DNA of 64,000 nt from an uncultured Pelagibacteraceae bacterium (lineage in GTDB: Bacteria > Pseudomonadota > Alphaproteobacteria > Pelagibacterales > Pelagibacteraceae), in the NCBI GenBank assembly GCA_902596355.1, contig CACJTS010000005.1, forward strand, positions 1 to 64,000, in the 5' to 3' direction. Positions 36,939 through 43,899 of the stretch are shown one piece after another. The notes beneath the pieces are model-generated. The model was given only the letters and a program-made list of their open reading frames with translations. It was not told the origin of the DNA and searched no databases. A program made the position numbers and the translations under genes. Positions within the stretch are counted from its first letter, which is position 1; each line of letters opens with the position of its first letter.

Positions 36939-38170
36939 GGTTTAGTAGAAAAATAGCTCCAGAGATAAAACCAAGACAAAATTTTATTACCAAAAAAAGA
37001 TTAAGAGAAGACGAGATTAATTTTGATAAATTAAGATCATATCGTTTAGATAGGGTTAGAAAAGAATTAGTAAAAAACAATTTAGAGGCTTGTATTCTCT
37101 TTGATCCAGTGAATGTTCGTTATGCTTTAGATACTGTGAACATGAGTGTCTATAATATGCATAATTTAACAAGATATTGTTTTGTTCCGGTAAATGGACC
37201 AACAATTCTTTATGAGTATTTTAATTGTGAAATATTATCAAAGCATTTAAATCTAATTGATGAAATAAGACCTGCAATCACATGGGATTATTTTAGCAAT
37301 GGAGATCAAGCAAATTTACAATTATCAAAATGGATAAATGAAGTTAAAGATTTATCAAAAAATTATTTTAAAACAAAAAAAATTGCAATCGATGTTTTAA
37401 ATGGTCCTGCGGTTATAGCTTTAAATAAAGAAGGCATTGAAGTTGTAGATGCAAAATTGATTTTAGAACAAGCAAGGGTAATAAAATCACCTGATGAATT
37501 GACTTGTATGAAAGCAGCAATAGAAGTTGCAGAAAAAGGTGTATCAAAAATGAGATCAGATCTTAAACCAGGAATGACTGAAGATGAATTGTGGTCAATT
37601 TTACATAAAACGAATATTGAAAATGGAGGTGAGTGGATTGAGTGTAGGATTTTATCTTCTGGTGAAAGAACAAATCCATGGATGCAAGAGAGTAGTAATA
37701 AAGTTATGCAACAAGGAGAAATTGTTGCTTTTGATACAGATATGGTTGGTCCATATGGATATTGTGCGGACATATCAAGGGCCTTTGTAGTTGGACATAA
37801 ATTTAATGATGAGCAAAAAAAACTATATTCAATGGCTAGAAATCAAATAGATCATAATTTTAGATTAATAAAACCAGGAATGAGTTTTAAAGAATTTGTT
37901 AAAAAATCTTGGGTTTTGCCCGATGAATATTACGGAAATAGATATTCATGTATGGTTCATGGAATTGGTTTATGTGATGAGTGGCCTCAAATAAGATATC
38001 CAACTGATGGTGGAGAAGAAGGTGGAACTTTTGAAAAGAACATGACAATCACACTTGAGAGTTATATTGGTAAAGTTGGCGGTAAAGAAGGCGTAAAACT
38101 TGAACAACAGTACCTTGTAGGTGAAAATGGACTTGAATTAATGTCCCATCATCCGTTAGAAGATATTTAA
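36935..38170 (+). CDS. M24-family metalloprotein closely resembling DMSP lyase DddP
   Basis: This 411-residue protein has the creatinase/M24 pita-bread fold. Its motifs match DddP as I remember it: GGEWIECRILSSGERTNPW, FDTDMVGPYGYCADISR and MVHGIGLCDEWP. The metal ligands would be D267, D269, D279, H342, E375 and E390. D348 and Y337 sit where DddP has the D377 and Y366 implicated in catalysis, with nearly constant offset. DddP splits DMSP into dimethyl sulphide and acrylate, and an AcuI-like acryloyl-CoA reductase is encoded at 51.9 kb. Ordinary Xaa-Pro peptidases lack the DTD and CDEWP patterns. The N-terminus is shorter than that of Roseovarius DddP. DMSP lyase activity is likely but not proven by sequence. 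Confidence 0.75.
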   Translation: MRFSRKIAPEIKPRQNFITKKRLREDEINFDKLRSYRLDRVRKELVKNNLEACILFDPVNVRYALDTVNMSVYNMHNLTRYCFVPVNGPTILYEYFNCEILSKHLNLIDEIRPAITWDYFSNGDQANLQLSKWINEVKDLSKNYFKTKKIAIDVLNGPAVIALNKEGIEVVDAKLILEQARVIKSPDELTCMKAAIEVAEKGVSKMRSDLKPGMTEDELWSILHKTNIENGGEWIECRILSSGERTNPWMQESSNKVMQQGEIVAFDTDMVGPYGYCADISRAFVVGHKFNDEQKKLYSMARNQIDHNFRLIKPGMSFKEFVKKSWVLPDEYYGNRYSCMVHGIGLCDEWPQIRYPTDGGEEGGTFEKNMTITLESYIGKVGGKEGVKLEQQYLVGENGLELMSHHPLEDI

Positions 38171-38580
38171 TGAAAATTATTTTAGTAATGGGTTTGCCTG
38201 GAGCAGGTAAAACAACTCTGGCAGATGAAATGGCACCACTCTTAAATGCAAAGAGATTAAATGCTGATGAAGTAAGAAAAGCAGCAGATGATTGGGATTT
38301 TTCAGAAGAAGGAAGGATAAGACAAGCTAAAAGAATGGCTGAAGCAGCTTTAAAATTAAAAGCAGAAGGACATTATGTAATCGCAGATTTCATTGCACCA
38401 ACACCTGAAGCAAGAAGCTTGTTTCCAGCAGATTTTAGAGTGTGGGTAGATACAATTAAAGAAGGAAGATTTGAAGATACAAATCAAATGTTTGTTAATC
38501 CTAAGAATTTTGATTTTCACGTAACAACTCAGGATGCAAAAAATTGGGCACCACAAATAATAGAGGAGATAAAAAAATGA
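38170..38580 (+). CDS. Small P-loop kinase, adenylylsulfate-kinase-like
   Basis: This 136-residue protein has Walker A GLPGAGKTT (8-16), LNADEVR (NADxxR, about 35-41, typical of APS kinase) and IADFIAPTPEAR, where APS kinases have SPYRxxR. It is shorter than CysC (about 200 residues). No ATP sulphurylase or sulphate reduction genes are nearby, so its phosphate acceptor is probably a small alcohol and not APS. It overlaps the nucleotidyltransferase by 4 bases (ATGA), suggesting that a phosphorylated product is then nucleotidylated. Confidence 0.8.
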   Translation: MKIILVMGLPGAGKTTLADEMAPLLNAKRLNADEVRKAADDWDFSEEGRIRQAKRMAEAALKLKAEGHYVIADFIAPTPEARSLFPADFRVWVDTIKEGRFEDTNQMFVNPKNFDFHVTTQDAKNWAPQIIEEIKK

Positions 38581-38951
38581 CTCACCAATGGGATAACAAA
38601 AAACCAACAGCACAAATGCTAGGAAGATGGCAACCTTTTCACGACGGACATTATACTTTGTTTAAAGAAATTATTAAAAAAACTGGACAAGTTTGTATTC
38701 AAATTAGAGATGTACAAGGTGTAGATGATAATCCTTTTGATTTTGAAACAGTGAAACAGAACATTGAAGAAAGGTTAAATCCTGAATTTGAAGGGCAATT
38801 TAAAATAATGTTAGTCCCTAACATTACAAATATTTGTTATGGTAGGGGAGTTGGATATAAGATTGAGGAAATAGTTTTGGATGAAGAAACTCAAAAAATA
38901 TCAGCAACCAAGATAAGAGCAAAAATGAGAGAAGAGGGAAAGTTAAAATAA
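38577..38951 (+). CDS. Small HxGH nucleotidyltransferase
   Basis: This 124-residue enzyme of the cytidylyltransferase/NMN adenylyltransferase superfamily has GRWQPFHDGH (16-25, H22-x-x-H25) and the C-terminal ISATKIR (108-114) nucleotide-binding motif. It transfers a nucleotidyl group from CTP or ATP to a phosphate ester. I chose the ATG at 38577, which follows a GAGGAG ribosome-binding site and overlaps the kinase stop, over a longer frame from 38544. With the adjacent kinase it forms an activation pair (alcohol to phosphate to nucleotide diphosphate). The substrate is unknown. Confidence 0.78.
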   Translation: MTHQWDNKKPTAQMLGRWQPFHDGHYTLFKEIIKKTGQVCIQIRDVQGVDDNPFDFETVKQNIEERLNPEFEGQFKIMLVPNITNICYGRGVGYKIEEIVLDEETQKISATKIRAKMREEGKLK

Positions 38952-38957
38952 AATTTA

Positions 38958-39809
38958 ATGAACGATAGACTCAAGACTATTGTAGATTTAGAAAAATATC
39001 CAATACACGATTTAAATTCCCAAATAATTAAAAATATAGTTAAAAAATGTAAAGAAGAACTTGATCAACATAGTTGTTCAACAATTCCAAATTTTATTTT
39101 GCCTAAATCACTCAAGGTAATGAATTCTGAGTTAGAAAAACAGTTAGACGAAGTTTATATGTCTAAAGAGAGTATAAATGCTTACTTATATGCAAAGGAT
39201 GATCCTTCATTACCAAAAGATCATCCAAAAAGAACTTTTATGAATAGATACAATGGATATTTAAATTCAGATTGTTTTCCAAAAGACTCCGAAATGAAAT
39301 ATCTATACGAAACTGAAGAACTTTTAAAATTTGTATCTGCTTGTTTAGGTATTTCTCCTATTTACAGATGGGCAGATCCTTTAGCATGTCATGCATATAA
39401 TGTTATGAAACCAGATGGAGTACTCCCATGGCATTTTGATAGTTGTGAATTTACACTTAGTTTAATGATACAAAAACCTGAGAAGGGAGGAGTATTTGAG
39501 TACTGTCCAAATATTAGAGAACCAGGAAATGAAAATTTCGAGGAAGTTCAAAAAGTTATAGCAGGAGATAGAACTAGAGTGAGACAATTGAAATTAGAGC
39601 CAGGAGATTTACAAATATTTAAAGGTAGATTTACTTTGCATAGGGTAACAAAAGTTGAAGGCCAAAAATCAAGATATATGTGTATTCCAGCTTATGTTTT
39701 AGATCCATGGAGAGTAAACACTCCTGAACATTCCAAAGCTATTTATGGTAAAGTTTTACCAATTCATATAGAAAGAAATCAGGCTAGATCCGATGGATTA
39801 ACTGATTAA
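38958..39809 (+). CDS. Phytanoyl-CoA-dioxygenase-like Fe(II)/2-oxoglutarate oxygenase
   Basis: This 283-residue protein has an iron-binding facial triad H159-x-D161 (PWHFDSCEF) and a distal H228 (FTLHRV). R239 (SRYMCIPAY) is placed to bind 2-oxoglutarate. Such enzymes hydroxylate, desaturate or demethylate small molecules with O2. The HFDSCEF context resembles the HalD/ArpA-type group, but the HxD keeps the carboxylate, so hydroxylation is expected and not halogenation. It follows the nucleotidyltransferase by 6 bases and abuts the crotonase gene. The substrate is unknown. Confidence 0.78.
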   Translation: MNDRLKTIVDLEKYPIHDLNSQIIKNIVKKCKEELDQHSCSTIPNFILPKSLKVMNSELEKQLDEVYMSKESINAYLYAKDDPSLPKDHPKRTFMNRYNGYLNSDCFPKDSEMKYLYETEELLKFVSACLGISPIYRWADPLACHAYNVMKPDGVLPWHFDSCEFTLSLMIQKPEKGGVFEYCPNIREPGNENFEEVQKVIAGDRTRVRQLKLEPGDLQIFKGRFTLHRVTKVEGQKSRYMCIPAYVLDPWRVNTPEHSKAIYGKVLPIHIERNQARSDGLTD

Positions 39810-40589
39810 ATGACTAGTAACATTAAAATTAAAAAAAATAACAACGAAGTTTCATCAATTATTATTGATGAACCAAAAACTTATAACTCTTTATCATTCA
39901 AAAATCTTTCAGATTTATTAAAGGCATTAAAAAAATTAGATGCTGATAAAAAAGTTAAAGTAGTAATATTAGAGGGTGCCGGTAAAGGATTTAGTGCAGG
40001 TCATAATTTAAAAGAAGTTAGAGGTCTAAAAAAGAGAGATAAATATTTAAAATTATTTAATCTTTGCTCAAAAGTAATGCTTCAAATTGTTGAAGGTAGA
40101 AAACCTGTAATTGCTAAAGTTCATGGAGCAGCATTTGCAGCTGGCTGTCAATTGGTTGCAAGTTGTGATTTAGCTTATAGTACTAAAGACGCATTATTTG
40201 CTACTCCTGGTGTTAATATTGGTTTGTTTTGTAGTACACCTATGGTTGCTGTCAGTAGAAAGATAAATCGAAAACCTATGATGAAAATGTTGCTAACTGG
40301 AGAACCTATCAATGCAAATTATGCAAAAGAAATAGGGTTGATAAATGATAATTTTTCAAAAGCTAAACTAAATATTGAAGTGTTAAAAGTAGCAAACAAA
40401 ATTGCTTCAAAATCTAATTTAACAATAAAAATTGGAAAGCAAGCTTTTTACAAACAATTAGAAATGCCATTAAGTAAAGCTTACGCTTATACAAGTAAAA
40501 TGATGACCCTTAATATGCTGGCAATGGATGCAAAAGAAGGAATTTCTGCATTCCTCGAAAAACGAAAACCAAAATGGAAAAATAAATAA
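39810..40589 (+). CDS. Crotonase-superfamily protein, ECHDC3-like, lacking both hydratase glutamates
   Basis: This 259-residue protein has the crotonase fold with the oxyanion-hole region VHGAAFAAGCQL and the CoA-site GKGFSAGHNLKE. The two catalytic glutamates of enoyl-CoA hydratase are replaced, Q114 in AAGCQL and G134 in ATPGVNIG. ATPGVNIGLFCSTP is nearly identical to the segment I recall from human ECHDC3, a protein without a firm reaction. It therefore should not be annotated as a standard enoyl-CoA hydratase. It lies between the 2OG oxygenase and a small membrane protein, with a TAATG junction at its end. Confidence 0.82.
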   Translation: MTSNIKIKKNNNEVSSIIIDEPKTYNSLSFKNLSDLLKALKKLDADKKVKVVILEGAGKGFSAGHNLKEVRGLKKRDKYLKLFNLCSKVMLQIVEGRKPVIAKVHGAAFAAGCQLVASCDLAYSTKDALFATPGVNIGLFCSTPMVAVSRKINRKPMMKMLLTGEPINANYAKEIGLINDNFSKAKLNIEVLKVANKIASKSNLTIKIGKQAFYKQLEMPLSKAYAYTSKMMTLNMLAMDAKEGISAFLEKRKPKWKNK

Positions 40590-40774
40590 TGACAAAGAAT
40601 ATTTTAATAGTTCTTTTTATTATTATTGGGATGTTTGTAATTTATAATTTTAAAGATCATAATCAAAAAAGAGCAATAGATGCATGTATTGCTGGTAGCC
40701 AAAAACTAGAAAAACCAATGACAGTTCCTGAAGCTAAAATATTTTGTGAAGAACAAATTAAAAATAATAAATGA
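40589..40774 (+). CDS. Small single-pass membrane protein, 61 residues
   Basis: An N-terminal hydrophobic segment (about 4-20, ILIVLFIIIGMFVIYNF) is followed by a soluble part with two cysteines (DACIAGSQ and IFCEEQ) that could form a disulphide in the periplasm. It has TAATG and ATGA junctions with both neighbours, which strongly supports it as a real operon member. The family is not recognised. Confidence 0.72.
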   Translation: MTKNILIVLFIIIGMFVIYNFKDHNQKRAIDACIAGSQKLEKPMTVPEAKIFCEEQIKNNK

Positions 40775-41205
40775 GTGATATCAAAGAAGTTCTTTCTAAA
40801 TATAAATCAATTGCAATGGTAGGAGTTAGCAATGATCCAACAAAAGCATCAACTATAGTTATGAAATATATGCAAAAATATGGATTTAAAGTTTATCCTG
40901 TAAATCCTAGAGCTCAGGGTCAAAAAATTTTAGGAGAAGAAGTTTTTGCTAAAATATCTGATATTAATGATCAGATTGATATTGTAGATGTTTTTAGACC
41001 CTCGAAAGAAGTTTATGCTATTGCAGAAGATGCAGTTAAAATTGGTGCTAAAGTTTTATGGTTGCAGCTCGGTATACGAGACGAAAAGACAAAAGAATTG
41101 ATGGAAAAAAATGATATTATTTATATTGAAAACAAATGTACTAAAATGGAATATCAAAAATATTTTTTAAAAGTTAGACAAGCTTTTCCAGTTTTAAGTG
41201 ACTAA
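40771..41205 (+). CDS. CoA-binding domain protein (YccU type)
   Basis: This 144-residue Rossmann-fold protein has AMVGVSNDPTKAS (about 15-27), VYPVNPRAQGQKILGE (about 43-58), and VDVFRPSKEV, followed by LWLQLGI and NKCTKMEY at the end. These features match stand-alone CoA-binding proteins, whose role is unclear. It shares a TAATG overlap with the transporter gene. It may report on or shuttle acyl-CoA compounds processed by the neighbouring crotonase-like protein. Confidence 0.85.
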   Translation: MSDIKEVLSKYKSIAMVGVSNDPTKASTIVMKYMQKYGFKVYPVNPRAQGQKILGEEVFAKISDINDQIDIVDVFRPSKEVYAIAEDAVKIGAKVLWLQLGIRDEKTKELMEKNDIIYIENKCTKMEYQKYFLKVRQAFPVLSD

Positions 41206-42815
41206 TGAGCAAAATAATTAAATTTTTAGACAGCACATTTTTAGATTTGGGTCGTCAATTTAAATGGACTTATCTACCTCCATTAATGGTTTATATGGCT
41301 GCAGGTATTTCTGGTTTAACAGGTATTGTTGGTACATTTTTTGTTAAAGATTATTTAAATTTGTCAGCAGCATTTTTAGCAGGACTAGGTTTTTGGGCAG
41401 GAATTCCTTGGGCATTAAAAATGCCATTAGGACATTTAGTAGATTTAATCTGGGAGAGAAAAAATTACATGGTCTACTTTGGAGCTTCATTGATAGCTCT
41501 TAGTTTGCTAATTATGTATGGATTGATCATTCATACTGAAGATATGTCCCAGGTATTTTCGGTAGAAACTTGGTTTGTGATAAGTGTAATTTTAGCTCCA
41601 GTTGGTTATGTGGTTCAGGACGTTGTAGCCGATGCTATGACAGTTGAGGCAGTTCCTTTGGTTGATGAAACAGGAAATGATTATTCTAAAGATCAAATAA
41701 AAATAATGCATACAACAATGCAGACACTTGGAAGGTTTGCCATTATTGGCGGCACGGTGCTTGTTGCATTAGTTAATGTAATTTTGTTTAGGGACGTGGA
41801 AAGCTTACAGCAGGCCGATAAGATAGATTTATACGGAACTATCTACATTTATGCTCTTGTAATACCTTTAGTTTCTATACTGGGTGTAATTTTAGCCAAT
41901 TATTTAAGACATAAAAAAATACAAACTTTAAAATCTAAAGGTCTAGAATTTAAAGATGAAAGAGGTAACGAAAAAACAAAAATAAACTGGTGGATATTAG
42001 GAGGAAGTTTAGTTTTTGTTATTTTCACATTGTCTATTGGTTCTTTTAAAGTTCCGTTTGCACAAGAAATTGTCTTTATAGGCTCAGTCATAATCATTTT
42101 GTTTTTAATGTTTAAACTTATTAAGGAATTACCTCAGGAACTAAGATTAACAATTGTAGGTACAGCAGTAATTATTTTTGTATTTAGAGCCATGCCAGGT
42201 CCTGGCCCTGGTTTAACTTGGTTTGAAATTGATGAGCTTGGATTTAATGAACAGTTTTTTTCTGTTCTATCATTATTAGCATCAATTTTAACATTAGCAG
42301 GAATTGTATTGTTAAGACCTTTTATGGCAAATAATTCAATTGCTAAAATAATTGTAGTTCTAAGTATTGCGAGTGCGATTTTGTTTTTACCAAGTGTTGG
42401 AATGTATTATGGTTTTCATAACTGGACAGCCTCGTTAACAGGTGGAGTTGTTGATGCTAAGTTTATTGCATTAATTAATACTGCATTAGAATCTCCTCTT
42501 GGGCAAGTATCAATGATACCTTTACTAGCTTGGATAGCAAAAAATGCTCCAGCACATTTAAAGGCAACCTTTTTTGCGGTTTTTGCATCGTTTACAAATC
42601 TTGCATTATCAGCAAGTGCATTAGGCACAAAGTATTTAAATGAAATATTTACAGTTACCAGAGAAGTAAAAGATAAAGTTTCTGGCGAAATACAAACAAC
42701 AGCAGATTATTCTGAACTTGGAATACTGTTAATTTTTGTAACACTTTTAACATTAATTCTTCCAATTTTATTTGTATTTATAATTAATAATAGTAAATAC
42801 AAAACTACTGAATAA
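41205..42815 (+). CDS. BT1-family (folate/biopterin transporter-like) membrane protein
   Basis: This 536-residue protein has about twelve transmembrane segments. PWALKMPLGHLVDL near the start of the third segment and VQDVVADAMTVEAVP are typical of the BT1/FBT group of the major facilitator superfamily. BT1 members carry folates, pterins or methyl cofactors. Around it are several GcvT enzymes that depend on THF, so folate, pterin or a folate-related product is an attractive substrate, although alternatives such as SAM or an amino acid are open. The central insertion (residues about 180-260) is long. Confidence 0.72.
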   Translation: MSKIIKFLDSTFLDLGRQFKWTYLPPLMVYMAAGISGLTGIVGTFFVKDYLNLSAAFLAGLGFWAGIPWALKMPLGHLVDLIWERKNYMVYFGASLIALSLLIMYGLIIHTEDMSQVFSVETWFVISVILAPVGYVVQDVVADAMTVEAVPLVDETGNDYSKDQIKIMHTTMQTLGRFAIIGGTVLVALVNVILFRDVESLQQADKIDLYGTIYIYALVIPLVSILGVILANYLRHKKIQTLKSKGLEFKDERGNEKTKINWWILGGSLVFVIFTLSIGSFKVPFAQEIVFIGSVIIILFLMFKLIKELPQELRLTIVGTAVIIFVFRAMPGPGPGLTWFEIDELGFNEQFFSVLSLLASILTLAGIVLLRPFMANNSIAKIIVVLSIASAILFLPSVGMYYGFHNWTASLTGGVVDAKFIALINTALESPLGQVSMIPLLAWIAKNAPAHLKATFFAVFASFTNLALSASALGTKYLNEIFTVTREVKDKVSGEIQTTADYSELGILLIFVTLLTLILPILFVFIINNSKYKTTE

Positions 42816-42827
42816 AAATTTAATACA

Positions 42828-43397
42828 ATGAAAAAAATTTTCTTAGTGTATGGGCACTACAATGACAATTCATTTAATGCAGCAATTCGAGATGAGTTTG
42901 TTAAACAATCAAAAGTAAATGGAAATCAAGTTGATGTTGTTGATTTATATAAAGAGAAATTTGATCCTGTTTTTGCTGGAGAGGAACCTGATCACGAAGT
43001 TTTAGATCATAGAAAAAGAATCGAAGAAAGTGATACAATTGTTTTAATTGCTCCAATTTGGAATTTTAGGATGCCAGCAATAGTAGAAGGTTGGATTGAT
43101 AAAGTTTTAGCTCCACCTTGGGCATTTAGATTTAAACAGTTGGTTGGAAATTACGGTTATCCAATTGGAAACTTAAGAGATAAAAAAGCTATAATATTCT
43201 GCACATATGGTTCACCAAGATTAGCAATTACAACTTTTTTTTTAAACTTACCAATTAGAAGATTAAAAAGAGGGGTATTTCATATGTGTGGCATATATAA
43301 CATTGTCTATAGAAGATATTTTGCAGTACCATTTGTAAGTGATGCTAAGAGACAAGAATTTTTAAATGATGTTAGAAAAACCGCTAATAATCTTTAA
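42828..43397 (+). CDS. NAD(P)H-quinone-reductase-like flavodoxin-fold protein
   Basis: This 189-residue protein has a flavodoxin-like fold with an N-terminal LVYGHYNDNSFNAA phosphate-binding loop and IAPIWNFRMPAIVEGWIDKVL typical of the MdaB/NQO1 family. It probably reduces quinones or other electrophiles with NAD(P)H, using FMN or FAD. It is 12 bases after the transporter gene and overlaps the next gene by 32 bases. It could also supply electrons to the orphan Rieske oxygenase, but that is speculation. Confidence 0.82.
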   Translation: MKKIFLVYGHYNDNSFNAAIRDEFVKQSKVNGNQVDVVDLYKEKFDPVFAGEEPDHEVLDHRKRIEESDTIVLIAPIWNFRMPAIVEGWIDKVLAPPWAFRFKQLVGNYGYPIGNLRDKKAIIFCTYGSPRLAITTFFLNLPIRRLKRGVFHMCGIYNIVYRRYFAVPFVSDAKRQEFLNDVRKTANNL

Positions 43398-43842
43398 ATC
43401 TGTAATTTTATTTTTTTTCTTTATTTCATTTTCTTACGCTGAATTATTAAACCCCAATAGCACTATAAGCCCGAAAGAAGTTATTAAAATTCAATTGAAT
43501 GGGCTTCAACAAAATGATCTTGAATATAAAGATAGTGGTATAGAACAAACTTGGAAATTTGCTCACCCAAATAATAAGAGAGTAACAGGACCATTAAGCA
43601 ACTTTAAGATGATGATAAAAAGCGACTCTTACGGGATGATGATTAACCACCTAAGTCACACAATAACTGAACTTGGAAGTAGTGACAAATGGGCTCAATT
43701 TGAAGTTATCATTCTTGATAAGGATAAAATTTATCACAAATTCAATTGGCAAGTCGAAAAGTACACCTCTGAGGGAACTTTGAAAGACTGTTGGTTAACC
43801 ACAATGGTATCCAGTCCAATCCCTCTTGGAAGCTCAATTTGA
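43366..43842 (+). CDS. DUF4864-type exported protein
   Basis: This 158-residue protein has an N-terminal signal or anchor (FKSVILFFFFISFSYAEL, with cleavage likely after SYA). The globular part (VIKIQLNGLQQNDLEYKDSG, IEQTWKFAHPNNKRVTGP) matches DUF4864, a family of unknown function. Two start codons are possible (43366 and 43369), inside the end of the previous gene. It is the last gene before a 57-base gap and the second flavin/GcvT dehydrogenase. Confidence 0.75.
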   Translation: MMLEKPLIIFKSVILFFFFISFSYAELLNPNSTISPKEVIKIQLNGLQQNDLEYKDSGIEQTWKFAHPNNKRVTGPLSNFKMMIKSDSYGMMINHLSHTITELGSSDKWAQFEVIILDKDKIYHKFNWQVEKYTSEGTLKDCWLTTMVSSPIPLGSSI

Positions 43843-43899
43843 TTGTCCACATATACATTTTTGTTTCGTAACAATTAAAAATTTAGTAGGAATCCCTGA

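Noticed and set aside
38170-38951. Sulphate assimilation (APS kinase plus ATP sulphurylase)
   Set aside because: The nucleotidyltransferase is much too small for ATP sulphurylase and has the cytidylyltransferase/NMN-type GRWQPFHDGH motif. No sulphate reduction genes are present.
39810-40589. Ordinary enoyl-CoA hydratase or acryloyl-CoA hydratase
   Set aside because: Both catalytic glutamates are replaced (Q114 and G134), so a hydratase label is not supported.
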